64,000 bases of DNA from Algoriphagus sp. NG3 (GTDB taxonomy: Bacteria; Bacteroidota; Bacteroidia; Cytophagales; Cyclobacteriaceae). Made by a program: the position numbers and the translations under genes. The notes beneath the pieces are model-generated. The model was not told where the DNA came from. It saw only the letters and a list, made by a program, of their open reading frames with translations, and made no database searches. The stretch is from contig NZ_CP139421.1 in the NCBI RefSeq assembly GCF_034119865.1, positions 1,674,001-1,738,000 on the forward strand, in the 5' to 3' direction. Shown one piece after another: positions 26,573 through 36,508 of the stretch (position 1 is the stretch's first letter; every line of letters begins with the position of its first letter).

Positions 26573-29197
26573 TCACTCTGTTTTCAGGCTCAGCACAGGA
26601 TTGATATAAGCTACCCGAAGAACCTGATATCCAACAGTCAATGCAGCAATAAGTATTGAAACTGCTATTGCCGAGACAAAGGTCCACAGATCAAGTTGGA
26701 TTTTAAATTCAAAATCCTGAAGCCAACCATTCATAAACCACCAGCCAATCGGTGCTGCGATCAGAAATGCTATCAAAATCAGGCGTATAAATTCCTGGCC
26801 GAATAGCCAGATGATATGCATCACCCCTCCTCCCATCACCTTGCGTATTCCAACCTCTTTGGTCTTCTGGGAAATCATAAAAGAAATTAACCCATAAAGC
26901 CCCATACATCCAATAAAAATAGCAATGGTAGAAAAGAACTGAATTCCACGGAGTAGCGTGTCTTCGGCTTCATAGAACTGGGCAATGTTGTCATCCAGAA
27001 ATGAATATTCGAAGAGTTTGTTGGGGTATTGTTCTTCCCAGAGCTGTTGTATTTCTTCCAAGGTTGACTTAACAGAATTCCCGTTAATCTTGATTGCGAA
27101 ATTGGAATACATTCCACTAGCAGTAGTGATAATTGTAGCAGAAATGCCTTGGTGCAGGGATCTGTCATGGAAATTTCTAATCACCCCAACTATTGGCCCT
27201 TTCATGTTTCCTCCATTGGCATAGACCATTTCACCCAACGCCTCTTCATATGAAGTGAAACCTAAACTTTGGAGCATGGCTTCATTGACCACCATTTCCC
27301 TCACTGTATCTGATGGTGTAAGGTTTCTTCCAGCCAACAATTCCAGATCAAATGTAGGGATGTAATCAGAGTCAGCCAGTTTCATATTGGTAAGAAAATT
27401 AACTTCTTCCGTGTCGGCTCCAAATCGTATAGAATTGTTCCATGAATTATCAGATGCTGGAGCTTGATAACAGAGGGATACTTTTTCGATACCCGGCAGA
27501 CGTAAGAATTCATTTTTCAGCACATTCATGGTATTTAGCGAATCATCGCCCAGAGACACCATCAGGATAGATTCCTTGTCAAAACCAAGCTCAGCTTGTC
27601 TGGTAAATCGCAGTTGGTTCATAATCACGATCACTCCGATGATCAATACCTGTGATATGGCAAACTGCGCCACTATCAAAGAACGACGGGTATTAAAACC
27701 TCCCAATTGTTGCATAGAAAGTTTTCCTTTAAGCGCTTGTATGGGTTTGAAACCCGTCAAAATCAAAGCAGGATAACACCCAGCGAGAAGGGTAATCAGG
27801 ATATTCAGACCGAAAATAAATAGAAGCAGTGTGCTATCCGCAAAGAAGTTGTCTGGAATACGGACGCTGAAGAAGTCATTCACATAGGGCACTAATGCTA
27901 GGGAGGCTACAAATGCAATCAGGATACTAATCGTAGAGATAATTGCGGTTTCAACTATAAATTGCCAGAATAACTGTCCTCGAAAGCTTCCCAATACCTT
28001 TCTGACACCCACTTCTTTGGATCTCTTCAGTGCCTGTGCGGTAGCAAGATTCACAAAATTCACACAAGCGGTAAGAAGTAAAAATATGCCAATGGCAATT
28101 AGAATTCCTATATCAGACTTTTCTATTGCTCCACCATATTTTCCATTGAAGTGGATGTCTGAAAGCGCCTGCAATTTATAATGATGGACATTTTTACTCT
28201 CCGGACGAAATTGCTTCACATAGGGCTTCAAAGCTTCCTCTACTTCAGCAGGACTCACTCCAGGTCGGAGCAACGTGTAGCAGTACATTCCTGAACTGAT
28301 TCCTCCCCAGGCATGATCACTTGCCAGCCAAGGGTTAAAATCTTTCAGGGTACTGTATGACACAAAAATTTCAGGCTTTATATCCGTGTTTTCAAGAAAA
28401 TCCTCCAATACAGCAGTGATGGTAAAAGGCAGAAAATTGTCATATGAAATGACCTGACCAACAGGATCCTGCTCTCCAAAATACTTTTTTGCTAGCCTTT
28501 CAGTGATAATAGCTGTATTTGGCTCGCTCAATGCCGTCTTTATAGAACCCATTACCAACGGGAAATCAAATATTTCAAAAAAGGAGGACTCCGTAAAAGC
28601 AAAGCCGTTAGGCTCTTTGATCATCTGCAATACTCCATTCCGCTCAAAAGAGATCACCGCATCGGACTCATGATACATTCGGGCCACTTGCTCTCCATAG
28701 GTATGATTCTCTCTTAGTACCTCCCCAAGCGGAGATGGAACACTGTTTACAAAAGATACCGTTTCCCGGTGCTGCTCCGTAACTACACGGTAGATTCTAT
28801 CCTTATTTTCATGAAAATCATCAAAACTCAAGTGATGCTTCACCAATGCGAAAATCAAGATACAGCAGGTGACACTTAGTGCCAACCCGGCGATATTGAT
28901 GAAGGTATATTCCTTGTTTCTTAAAATAGTCCTCCAGCCGATTTTGAAATAACTTCTGTACATACCATAGGGGGTTAAATTTTGATAAGGTTTTCTAGGG
29001 CGAATGATGCCCGGCCGGAAAAGTAAAAGCACATCCAGGATAAACTTCCAGTCCGCTTTACGCTTTCCCAGGATTTTAAAATTTCTCTCATAAACCTCGA
29101 TAAGATCACCTTCGATGTAATCCAGCATCCTCGGATGGCAGAACCATCGGAAGAAGTGGAGGAAAAGTTTTGGTGGGGCGGGTTGTCGCTTACTCAT
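26573..29197 (-). CDS. MacB-like ABC transporter permease with permease-prefix domain
   Basis: 874 residues. A ~60-residue prefix (PPKLFLHFFRWFCHP, then DYIEGDLIEVYERN) is the PadR-linked permease prefix. It is followed by two FtsX/MacB permease halves, each with a periplasmic MacB_PCD region and three to four membrane helices. The second half ends with ISQKTKEVGIRKVMG and ALTVGYQVLRVAYINPVLSLKTE. Such permeases are abundant in Bacteroidota and often lack an adjacent ATPase, as here. They are thought to work in efflux or envelope mechanotransmission; the substrate is unknown. The gene begins 3 bp after the PadR regulator, so the two form an operon. Confidence 0.92.
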   Translation of the reverse strand: MSKRQPAPPKLFLHFFRWFCHPRMLDYIEGDLIEVYERNFKILGKRKADWKFILDVLLLFRPGIIRPRKPYQNLTPYGMYRSYFKIGWRTILRNKEYTFINIAGLALSVTCCILIFALVKHHLSFDDFHENKDRIYRVVTEQHRETVSFVNSVPSPLGEVLRENHTYGEQVARMYHESDAVISFERNGVLQMIKEPNGFAFTESSFFEIFDFPLVMGSIKTALSEPNTAIITERLAKKYFGEQDPVGQVISYDNFLPFTITAVLEDFLENTDIKPEIFVSYSTLKDFNPWLASDHAWGGISSGMYCYTLLRPGVSPAEVEEALKPYVKQFRPESKNVHHYKLQALSDIHFNGKYGGAIEKSDIGILIAIGIFLLLTACVNFVNLATAQALKRSKEVGVRKVLGSFRGQLFWQFIVETAIISTISILIAFVASLALVPYVNDFFSVRIPDNFFADSTLLLFIFGLNILITLLAGCYPALILTGFKPIQALKGKLSMQQLGGFNTRRSLIVAQFAISQVLIIGVIVIMNQLRFTRQAELGFDKESILMVSLGDDSLNTMNVLKNEFLRLPGIEKVSLCYQAPASDNSWNNSIRFGADTEEVNFLTNMKLADSDYIPTFDLELLAGRNLTPSDTVREMVVNEAMLQSLGFTSYEEALGEMVYANGGNMKGPIVGVIRNFHDRSLHQGISATIITTASGMYSNFAIKINGNSVKSTLEEIQQLWEEQYPNKLFEYSFLDDNIAQFYEAEDTLLRGIQFFSTIAIFIGCMGLYGLISFMISQKTKEVGIRKVMGGGVMHIIWLFGQEFIRLILIAFLIAAPIGWWFMNGWLQDFEFKIQLDLWTFVSAIAVSILIAALTVGYQVLRVAYINPVLSLKTE

Positions 29198-29200
29198 GGT

Positions 29201-29545
29201 TTAAATCCCTGCAAGATTAGACTGCCAAATCGTTTTAGGAATTGCGTTCCATAGTTCATCCCGGGTATCTTTGGAATATTGGATAGCTTTTTTCCCCAAG
29301 GCTGTTATTTCAAAATACCGTCTGGGTCTGCCAGCCCTTTCCTCCGTCACCTCACCAGAAAATGATTTTAAATAGCCCTTGTCCTCCATCCTATTTAAGG
29401 CGGTGTGCAAGGCGCCCATACTTACTGTTCGCTTTAACCGTGATTCAATTTCATCTTTGATGGCAACGCTGTAAGCAGAATTATTCAGGATGCCCACAGT
29501 GAGAATCACTATTTCTTCAAACTCACCTAGCTGAAAGTTCTTCAT
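29201..29545 (-). CDS. PadR-family transcriptional regulator
   Basis: 114 residues, an all-winged-helix PadR protein: ILTVGILNNSAYSVAIKDEIE, then MGALHTALNRMEDKGYLKSF, the wing with RRYFEITALGKKA, and a short C-terminal helix. It is the first gene of the operon with the ABC permease, which it presumably represses together with itself. This regulator-permease arrangement recurs in Cytophagales. The 222-bp region to the divergent DinB gene would hold its promoter. Confidence 0.92.
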   Translation of the reverse strand: MKNFQLGEFEEIVILTVGILNNSAYSVAIKDEIESRLKRTVSMGALHTALNRMEDKGYLKSFSGEVTEERAGRPRRYFEITALGKKAIQYSKDTRDELWNAIPKTIWQSNLAGI

Positions 29546-29767
29546 AAGAATAAATATATTATCTAAATGTAGGATTAATATTCATGCCAGCGTAAAAAGT
29601 GTATATAGCCCTTTTAAAGAGAGTTTTTATAAAAACAATTGTTCATAACAGTACAGAGATGGTCGCTGGCGGACTTTTTAAAAACTTGATAACGTCATTC
29701 ACTGTAAGCGCAAATTCAAATGAACAAAACCGTTGCTTGAACATGAAATCTATCCTATTTTAAGGCT

Positions 29768-30274
29768 ATGAAATCTCAACCTGAAGTTTGGCTAAGAGGC
29801 CCGATACCTGAATATCCTGCTGCATTACAACCCGTTGCCCATGCTATTCTCCAAGCTCAGGAGGAAATTCATGGGTTGATGAAGGGCTTTCCTTCTTATT
29901 TACTTTGGGAAAAACCTGTGGGCTTGGCTTCCCCGGCCTTTCACTTGCGGCATATAGCTGGCGTGTTGGATCGTATGGCTACTTATGCTAAAGCAGAGGC
30001 ACTGAATGAAGCTCAGTTTGCCTACCTGAAAAGTGAAGGTGTACCAAAGTCAGAACTTAGTACAGAGGAGTTGTTGAAGGATTTGGATCAGTGCATTGCT
30101 GAATTTTTGAAATTGCTGTCACTTACTGATCCTGATACCTTAGCTGATTATAGAGGAGTGGGCAGAGCACAACTCCCATCCACTGTGGGAGGGTTATTAT
30201 TTCATGCTGCAGAGCATATGCAGCGGCATTACGGTCAGCTACTGGTTACTGTGAAGGTCTTGCAGGTAAAATGA
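29768..30274 (+). CDS. DinB-family (YfiT-like) putative metal-dependent protein
   Basis: 168 residues of DinB four-helix-bundle character. Candidate metal-binding histidines are in AFHLRHIAGVLDRM (about residue 60) and in LLFHAAEHMQRHYGQL near the C terminus. The sequence begins with a Trp-Leu-Arg-Gly-Pro segment usual for the Bacteroidota subgroup. Family members include thiol-dependent transferases and many uncharacterised proteins. It is monocistronic, ending at a bidirectional terminator. Confidence 0.85.
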   Translation: MKSQPEVWLRGPIPEYPAALQPVAHAILQAQEEIHGLMKGFPSYLLWEKPVGLASPAFHLRHIAGVLDRMATYAKAEALNEAQFAYLKSEGVPKSELSTEELLKDLDQCIAEFLKLLSLTDPDTLADYRGVGRAQLPSTVGGLLFHAAEHMQRHYGQLLVTVKVLQVK

Positions 30275-30316
30275 GCTTCTGAATAAGGACTGAAAAAATA
30301 TACAATGTACATACGG

Positions 30317-30348
30317 AAAAAGGCCCTTATTCTCATAAGAGCCTTTTG
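30317..30348. terminator. Bidirectional terminator between convergent genes
   Basis: AAAAAGGCCCTTAT and ATAAGAGCCTTTT pair with one mismatch around TCTC. It lies between the convergent DinB gene (+) and the small coiled-coil gene (-), with T-runs on both sides. Confidence 0.75.
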
Positions 30349-30371
30349 GTTATATGGTACTGATACTTTTT

Positions 30372-30650
30372 TCACTCAGCATTGTCCTGCATTGCCTTGA
30401 GGTTATTGTCAGCATAAAATTTATCCCTGTAGGCCTGAAACTCTTCTTCCAAGGAAGTGACCAAAGAGAGATTGCTATCGACATTCTGCCACATATCCGG
30501 CAACTTCTTTTCCAGAAGACTTACACCCAAATTAATATTATCCGCTTCTATCTTGGATATTTTTTTCAAAACGGAGGTCTGGCTATTTCTCAGATCTTCA
30601 AACTCTCTCAGGATTTTATCCATCATTTCCAATTTTTCTAATTTATCCAT
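30372..30650 (-). CDS. Small coiled-coil protein, hypothetical
   Basis: 92 residues, highly charged and almost entirely helical: KILREFEDLRNSQTSVLKKI and VTSLEEEFQAYRDKFYADN. There is no signal peptide, membrane helix or Cys. Heptad-like spacing suggests a coiled coil. I do not recognise a family. The terminator shared with DinB and the ~220-bp upstream gap support an independent gene. Confidence 0.6.
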   Translation of the reverse strand: MDKLEKLEMMDKILREFEDLRNSQTSVLKKISKIEADNINLGVSLLEKKLPDMWQNVDSNLSLVTSLEEEFQAYRDKFYADNNLKAMQDNAE

Positions 30651-30877
30651 GGTTTGGTTTTTTTAAGGTTATTGGTAGTTTATTAATGACTTGCTCCAAT
30701 TATTGCGGAAACTATTACGTCCCTAGCTTTAACGGGCTAAACAACTATTGAGTTATAAATGCAGCTGTTTAATGAAAACAGATAAATTATTTTTTCGGTA
30801 TCTCCATTGACCTTGAAATCCTATACTTTGTAAGTCCTTTTGGACTATTAAAAATAAACCTATTCATATCATTATAA

Positions 30878-33571
30878 ATGAGAACCCTAACTATACTTGT
30901 AAGTTCATGTTGTGTATTACTGGCCACTTTACCCAGCTGCACACCTGAAAAATCCCCTTTCGATGTCTCTCCGGCTGATTCCATGAACCCGGCACGATTG
31001 GAGCAGCCCTACCCTGCTATTCCTATTCCAGAGGATGCGGATATGGAATCTCCGGTTTGGAAAGGAATAGACCTAAGTCCTGTTCCCCCGGTTGTTCCGG
31101 TATCAGCCAATGAGCAACTGAAATCTTTTATTTTACAGCCTGGATATAAATTGGAGCCAATACTGTCCGAGCCTCAGATCAGGGAACCGGCAGCCATTCA
31201 GTTTGACGGAAATGGACGCATGTATGTGCTCGAACTGAGAACTTATATGCAGGACATAGATGCCAATGGAGAACTCTTGCCTACTTCGAGAATTTCCAGA
31301 TGGGAAGACACAGATAATGACGGGGTGTATGACAGCAGCGTAATTTTTCTGGACAGTCTGGTTTTCCCGCGTTTTGTGGTTCCTTTTGGCAAAAACACGA
31401 TTCTATCCATGGAATCCAATGAGGATAATGTGTATAAATACACCGATACCAATGGTGATGGAAAGGCAGATAAGAAAGAGCTTTTTGCTTCCGGCCTGGG
31501 AAGATCCGGTAATGTAGAGCATCAGACCAGCTTCCTGACATGGACTATGGACAATTGGATGTACAGTACTTATAATTCCAGAAGAATCAGATGGACGCCG
31601 GATGGGGTCATTCAAGAGCCTGCGGGAAATCCCTGGGGGCAATGGGGGGTTACACAGGATAATTATGGGCAGACATGGTTTCAGGACGGTGCCGGAGGAG
31701 TGCCTCAGAGCTTCCAGTTTCCATTGGTTTATGGCAACTTCTCTGTAAAAGGTCAGTACAAAGATGGTTTTAGAGAACCTTATAGTCTTGTGAAATTGGC
31801 CGATTTCCAGCCAGGAATGCGGGAAACGAAACTTGATGGTTCTTTGAATAATGTGACAGGAGCGGCAGGAAATGATGTTTTTCGTGGAGACAGATTACCC
31901 AGAGAAATCCAAAATCAATACTTCTACGGAGAACCAGTAGGACGCATCGTTCGTCGGGTGAAATCGGAGAAATCGGACGGGTTGACTTATGTTCAAAACC
32001 CATATATAGAAGCTCAATCTGAATTTATCCAATCCACAGATCCGCTTTTCCGACCAGTGGATATGGCCACAGCTCCAGACGGAACCATGTATATTGTGGA
32101 TATGTACCGGGGAATAATCCAGCAGGGAAATTGGACTCAGGAAGGCAGCTACCTTCGGGCTAAAATCCAACAATACCAGATGGATGATATTGTAGGGAAT
32201 GGACGGATCTGGCGATTGACTTACGAGGGAATGGAAAGAAACACGGAGAAGCCCAGGATGTATGAAGAGAGTTCCGCCGAGCTTGTGCGGCATCTCAGTC
32301 ATCCAAATGGTTGGTGGAGAGACCAGGCCCAACAATTGATCATCCTGAATCAGGATAAATCTGTGGTTAAGGACCTGGAAAACCTTATTACTAGCTCGGA
32401 TAATGAACTCGCTCGGATCCACGCACTGTGGACTCTTGAAGGATTGAATTCTCTCAAATTAGAGTTAGTAAGACAGCTACTGAAAGATAGCAGTCCCCAG
32501 ATCCGTATTCAGGCACTTCGAGCCAGCGAAAGTCTTTACAAATACGGTGAAAAGAGCCTAACTGGTGATTACAGGGCTATGATCAGCGATAAGTCCATAG
32601 ATGTGGGCATACAAGCATTACTAAGCGCCTATATCTTAAATATTGACAATATAGAGGACTTGGTCAGGACTACATTAAAGGATAACCAATCAGTGGGGAT
32701 TCAAGTGGTAGGCAGCCAGCTAGTAGAGCGCATGGAAAAGGAAAAAGTACTTGCAGCAACTAAATTCACCGCCACTCAACAAGCCTTGTTCACTAAAGGA
32801 CGGACTATTTTCGACAGCTATTGCTCCACTTGTCATGGACCGAAAGGTCTGGGATCTCCAGCTGGAGACGGACAGCTTATTGCACCTGCTTTCTCAGGTT
32901 CACCAAGGGTAATGGGACATCCTGAATATTCCGTGAAAACCCTCCTTCATGGGCTCACCGGAGCACTGGATGGCAAGGAATACGAGGGATTGATGATCGC
33001 TATGGACAGTAATGACGACGAGTGGATTGCTTCAGTAGTGTCTTACATACGTAATGATTTTGGTAACTCAGGAAGTTTTGTGAGTCCAGCGTATGTGGCT
33101 GAACTAAGAAGTGAAACTTCCAGCAGATCGAGCACTTATGAATTTGATGAGTTGATCAGCGAAATTCCAAAATCATTGACCTATCAGGACAATTGGAAGG
33201 TAACCGCAAGCAGCACAGCTTTGCAGGGTGTAGGCTCTACAAAAGATCCGACTTATGCTTTTAGCTATAAGGGATGGAAAACTGAAGAAGCCCAGAAAAG
33301 CGGAGATTGGTTTCAAGTAGAACTGCCAAAAGATGTGAATTTTGCGGAGTTACAATTCGATTCTGGGGAAAAAGGATTTCCAGAACGTTACAGTGTCTCC
33401 ATTTCCAAAGATGGGAAAAGCTGGGAAAAGGTAGTTACGGGTTCTGGTACAAAAGGTATAAACACGATCAGTTGGAAAAACGGAGAAATTACTAGATTCC
33501 TGAAAATAGAGAGTTTGGAAAATGGGAATGAACCTTGGGCAATGAAACAATTAATTCTGTATGCCAGATAA
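30878..33571 (+). CDS. PVC-type membrane-bound dehydrogenase/cytochrome c lipoprotein with HEAT repeats and C-terminal discoidin-like domain
   Basis: 897 residues. A lipoprotein signal ends at LLATLPSC. A beta-propeller of the PVC putative membrane-bound dehydrogenase type follows, starting QPGYKLEPILSEPQ. It has Ca-loop-like DxDxDG repeats (DTDNDGVYDS, DTNGDGKADK) and the end motif MYIVDMYRGIIQ. A HEAT-repeat region spans about 470-620. A cytochrome c domain carries one heme site, CSTCH, at about residue 650, with a likely distal Met near AMDSNDD. The last ~130 residues resemble an F5/8-type discoidin carbohydrate-binding module. I infer an outer-membrane sugar- or alcohol-oxidising electron-transfer protein. 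It is monocistronic. A longer relative is at 59.3-62.7 kb. Confidence 0.87.
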   Translation: MRTLTILVSSCCVLLATLPSCTPEKSPFDVSPADSMNPARLEQPYPAIPIPEDADMESPVWKGIDLSPVPPVVPVSANEQLKSFILQPGYKLEPILSEPQIREPAAIQFDGNGRMYVLELRTYMQDIDANGELLPTSRISRWEDTDNDGVYDSSVIFLDSLVFPRFVVPFGKNTILSMESNEDNVYKYTDTNGDGKADKKELFASGLGRSGNVEHQTSFLTWTMDNWMYSTYNSRRIRWTPDGVIQEPAGNPWGQWGVTQDNYGQTWFQDGAGGVPQSFQFPLVYGNFSVKGQYKDGFREPYSLVKLADFQPGMRETKLDGSLNNVTGAAGNDVFRGDRLPREIQNQYFYGEPVGRIVRRVKSEKSDGLTYVQNPYIEAQSEFIQSTDPLFRPVDMATAPDGTMYIVDMYRGIIQQGNWTQEGSYLRAKIQQYQMDDIVGNGRIWRLTYEGMERNTEKPRMYEESSAELVRHLSHPNGWWRDQAQQLIILNQDKSVVKDLENLITSSDNELARIHALWTLEGLNSLKLELVRQLLKDSSPQIRIQALRASESLYKYGEKSLTGDYRAMISDKSIDVGIQALLSAYILNIDNIEDLVRTTLKDNQSVGIQVVGSQLVERMEKEKVLAATKFTATQQALFTKGRTIFDSYCSTCHGPKGLGSPAGDGQLIAPAFSGSPRVMGHPEYSVKTLLHGLTGALDGKEYEGLMIAMDSNDDEWIASVVSYIRNDFGNSGSFVSPAYVAELRSETSSRSSTYEFDELISEIPKSLTYQDNWKVTASSTALQGVGSTKDPTYAFSYKGWKTEEAQKSGDWFQVELPKDVNFAELQFDSGEKGFPERYSVSISKDGKSWEKVVTGSGTKGINTISWKNGEITRFLKIESLENGNEPWAMKQLILYAR

Positions 33572-33718
33572 TAGCACATAGGCTGATCATTTGTAGGGTT
33601 TTTCCATCAGGAAAAACTTGTATTTCATTTTGATTTTAGGCTCTAATTAAAATCAATTTAGTTTATCCTTTTGGGTCATTTCACGTACTTTTATTTTAAA
33701 CCTATCCTGTAGATTCTT

Positions 33719-34333
33719 ATGAACAAATTTATATTTGGTTTCTTTGCAGCTTTGCTTTTCGTCGGAGGCATCTGGCTACTCATTGATCGTAGAACTGAAC
33801 AGAAAGAGCTGATATCCAATACCGCAATGATCCAACAGCAGATCGAGCAGGTGGGAAAGCTTATTGTGACAGAGGCTCATTACTCGCAGGTTTTTACCTA
33901 TAAAAACTCCCAAAAGCTGTTTCTCAACCTAGTCAGCGCAAACAAGAAAGCGATGATCCTAGCTAAGGCAAAAGCCACAGTGGAATATGATCTGAGGCAG
34001 ATGGAAACTAAGATTGACGAGGCTAGTAAAACGGTCACGATAGTATCTATACCGGAGCCTGTGGTGAACATTTATCCGGAATTTGAATACTATGACGTGA
34101 CTCAGGATTACTTAAACCCATTTGAAGGAAAGGACTATAATGTCATCAAGAATAGTATTACTTCCCAATTCCGGAAAAAAATAGATGAATCTGATCTCAA
34201 GAAGGATGCAAATGAGCGTCTAATAAGTGAACTCCTGAATATATACATCCTAACCAAATCCATGGGATGGACACTGGTGTACAATGAAATGGAAATTGAG
34301 AACCAAGAGCAATTAGAAAATTTAAAGAAGTAA
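33719..34333 (+). CDS. DUF4230 domain protein, membrane-anchored
   Basis: 204 residues. One N-terminal transmembrane helix (FIFGFFAALLFVGGIWLLI) is followed by a soluble region with KLIVTEAHYSQVFTYKNS and KAKATVEYDLRQM, the DUF4230 pattern. A C-terminal charged helix ends ENQEQLENLKK. DUF4230 proteins are small membrane-anchored proteins of unknown function common in Bacteroidota. It is a single gene with a terminator ~140 bp downstream. Confidence 0.8.
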   Translation: MNKFIFGFFAALLFVGGIWLLIDRRTEQKELISNTAMIQQQIEQVGKLIVTEAHYSQVFTYKNSQKLFLNLVSANKKAMILAKAKATVEYDLRQMETKIDEASKTVTIVSIPEPVVNIYPEFEYYDVTQDYLNPFEGKDYNVIKNSITSQFRKKIDESDLKKDANERLISELLNIYILTKSMGWTLVYNEMEIENQEQLENLKK

Positions 34334-34474
34334 GCTATGGTCAATTCAGGTAGAAAGAATCTAGCTGAAAGATATAGGAGTGTTTTAAAATATTAAGATG
34401 TTAGGAGTAGTTTTGCTCATACAGGTTCAGGAATTTGAGACCATGTTTCTAACTCGTAAAAGTCCTTTAAAATA

Positions 34475-34513
34475 AAACAGCCTCTATTTAGGATTTAAAA
34501 ATAGAGGCTGTTT
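34475..34513. terminator. Bidirectional terminator between DUF4230 and aldo/keto reductase genes
   Basis: AAACAGCCTCTATTT and AAATAGAGGCTGTTT form a perfect 15-bp stem with a 9-nt loop, between convergent genes. T-rich stretches flank both sides. Confidence 0.85.
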
Positions 34514-34528
34514 CCAACTATTAATGCA

Positions 34529-35548
34529 TTACTTTCTATAATTAGCCTGACGCTCTACCATCCAGCCGGGATACTGCATAGGGAGAGGACTGATTTTGTC
34601 GATTTTTCTTAAATCATCCTCAGTCAGAAGTAGCTGAGTGGAATCTAAATTGGCGCTCAACTGCTCCAAAGTCTTCGCTCCTATGATTGTACTCGTTACG
34701 CCTTTCTGTTGACGTACCCAAGCCAATGCTACCTGGGCAATGGTAGAATCATGGATTTTTGCCAAATCCCCCATTACGTCTACCAGATCATAGGCTTTGT
34801 CTTTATCTATTGGAGGAAAATCGAAGTTGGCTCTTCTGGATCCTGAGTCCTCTCCTGTCCTGGTGAATTTTCCTGTTAGAAAACCTCCTGCAAGTGGACT
34901 CCAAGGGAAAATAGCCAAGTCATGATCTAAGGCCATAGGAACCAATTCATGTTCTATGTCCCGGCTTACCGCCGAATAATAATACTGCAGGCCTATAAAC
35001 TTGTGCCATCCTCTGTAGTGGGCTATCGCCTGGGCTTTGGTCACCATCCAGGCAGGCCAGTTACAGATGGCGATATACCTTACCTTTCCTGTCTCCACTA
35101 TGTCGTTCAGTGAGCGGACAGTTTCTTCCAAAGAAGTCAAAGAATCTACGCCGTGAACATACAATATGTCCACATAGTCCAGCTGAAGCCTTTTCAAGCT
35201 TGCATCTATAGAATTGAAAATATTGTAGCGGGAAAGCCCTGCGCTATTGGGCTTATCTTTCATCTTTGCGAGTAATTTAGTCGCAATCACAACCTCGTCT
35301 CTAGGAACATTCAGATCTAGCAGACTTTGTCCCAGAAGCTGCTCAGATTGCCCAAATGAATAAACATTGGCTGTGTCTATGAAATTAATGCCTGATGCTA
35401 TCACAGCCTCCATCATTTCATTGACTTCTTTCTGCTGCAGTTTGCCGATTTTTGCCCACATATCATCCTGCTGACCCCCAAAGGTCATAGTGCCAAAGCA
35501 GAGTTCGGATACTAAGAGGCCGGTATTTCCAATTGGATTGTATTTCAT
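34529..35548 (-). CDS. Aldo/keto reductase
   Basis: 339 residues, a TIM-barrel NADPH-dependent reductase. The catalytic tetrad is visible: Asp and Tyr in FIDTANVYSFGQSE, Lys in IATKLLAKM, and His in ILYVHGVDS. The cofactor segment near the end, TSTIIGAKTLEQL, is typical. The opening NPIGNTGLLVSELCFGTMTFGG assigns it to the broad YajO/general-stress-like AKR group with an unknown carbonyl substrate. Single gene. The methyltransferase 86 bp upstream is on the same strand, so they might share a transcript. Confidence 0.92.
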   Translation of the reverse strand: MKYNPIGNTGLLVSELCFGTMTFGGQQDDMWAKIGKLQQKEVNEMMEAVIASGINFIDTANVYSFGQSEQLLGQSLLDLNVPRDEVVIATKLLAKMKDKPNSAGLSRYNIFNSIDASLKRLQLDYVDILYVHGVDSLTSLEETVRSLNDIVETGKVRYIAICNWPAWMVTKAQAIAHYRGWHKFIGLQYYYSAVSRDIEHELVPMALDHDLAIFPWSPLAGGFLTGKFTRTGEDSGSRRANFDFPPIDKDKAYDLVDVMGDLAKIHDSTIAQVALAWVRQQKGVTSTIIGAKTLEQLSANLDSTQLLLTEDDLRKIDKISPLPMQYPGWMVERQANYRK

Positions 35549-35634
35549 AAATTGTAGTGGTTTTGGCTTTTAAAAAAGGATTTTAAGTCTCAACAGAGGT
35601 CTGTTTGAAACAGTTCTGTACCCCTAAAATATGC

Positions 35635-36240
35635 TTATCTTTTTTGCCAGAATTTCAACTTACCTCTATTACCGGTATGAACTAAAACAAAACTGTCGGG
35701 GATCTCATCGCATTCACCACAGTAAGTCACTATGCGCGTATTTTGAGGCGTTTGCTCAAATTTCTGTCCAATCACTTGGATGTAGCTTTGATGCGTAATT
35801 TCATCAAGTTCTTTACTCTTATCCACCCTGTCTTTTAAGTTGATCAACTCTTCGAAAGCATTGAAAAAATAAAACGAATCGTACTGGTTAAAATCCAGAT
35901 CAAGCAGATTTGAGTGAAGGAAGGTTAGGTTTTCCAGTTGAAGCTCAGCAGCTATCTTTCGTGAGAGACGGACTAAATTCTCCTGCTGCTCCACTCCCAC
36001 CAGCTGAGCATCTTTACAGAGCGTAGCGGCAACAAGACAGAATTTTCCTGAGCCTGATCCCAAATCCAACACTCGCTGCCTCTTGCCTTCTGTGAGAAAT
36101 GGTATCGCTTTTTTTGCTACTTCCACTGGTGTCCAATGTGTACCTGAAAGCTTCTGTAGTTTTATGGGGTAAAGCTGGTCTATCCACTCATCGCTAATGG
36201 TCTGCTGGTCAAACAAAATCGGATTAGTAGAAGGCTGCAT
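35635..36240 (-). CDS. SAM-dependent methyltransferase (class I)
   Basis: 201 residues with the class I fold: motif I VLDLGSGSGKFCLVAA at about residue 73, then LVGVEQQENLVRLSR, the LLDLDFNQYDSFYFF strand, and a C-terminal NTRIVTYCG. The N-terminal LSGTHWTPVEVAKKA is characteristic of a Bacteroidota/Planctomycete small methyltransferase group. The substrate is unknown and the protein is cytoplasmic. Confidence 0.82.
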   Translation of the reverse strand: MQPSTNPILFDQQTISDEWIDQLYPIKLQKLSGTHWTPVEVAKKAIPFLTEGKRQRVLDLGSGSGKFCLVAATLCKDAQLVGVEQQENLVRLSRKIAAELQLENLTFLHSNLLDLDFNQYDSFYFFNAFEELINLKDRVDKSKELDEITHQSYIQVIGQKFEQTPQNTRIVTYCGECDEIPDSFVLVHTGNRGKLKFWQKR

Positions 36241-36508
36241 TGGAGATATGGTTCTTTTTGGCTGTAATTGATAAATCTATTTCTCAATGAGCCGATAGAA
36301 ATATGCGGAAATATAAAAATTCTAATGAATAAATAGGTTCTTAATCATTTTGAAAATCAGCAAGTTGAATCATCGTAAAATTATAGATCCAACCCGCATG
36401 GAAATTAAGCGTTTGTAAAAGATAATTTTTCCAAATCAATGTAGTAATACCACTGCCTGTCAGCTTTCGGAAAGTTATAGTATTTTATGCATTATTGCCT
36501 CAAAAAAT

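Noticed and set aside
26289..26687. 132-codon minus-strand frame between the LLM and permease genes
   Set aside because: Overlaps both genes in another frame, and its sequence does not resemble any protein I know.
31895..32422. 175-codon frame on the minus strand
   Set aside because: Antisense to the 897-residue cytochrome lipoprotein; no motif of its own.
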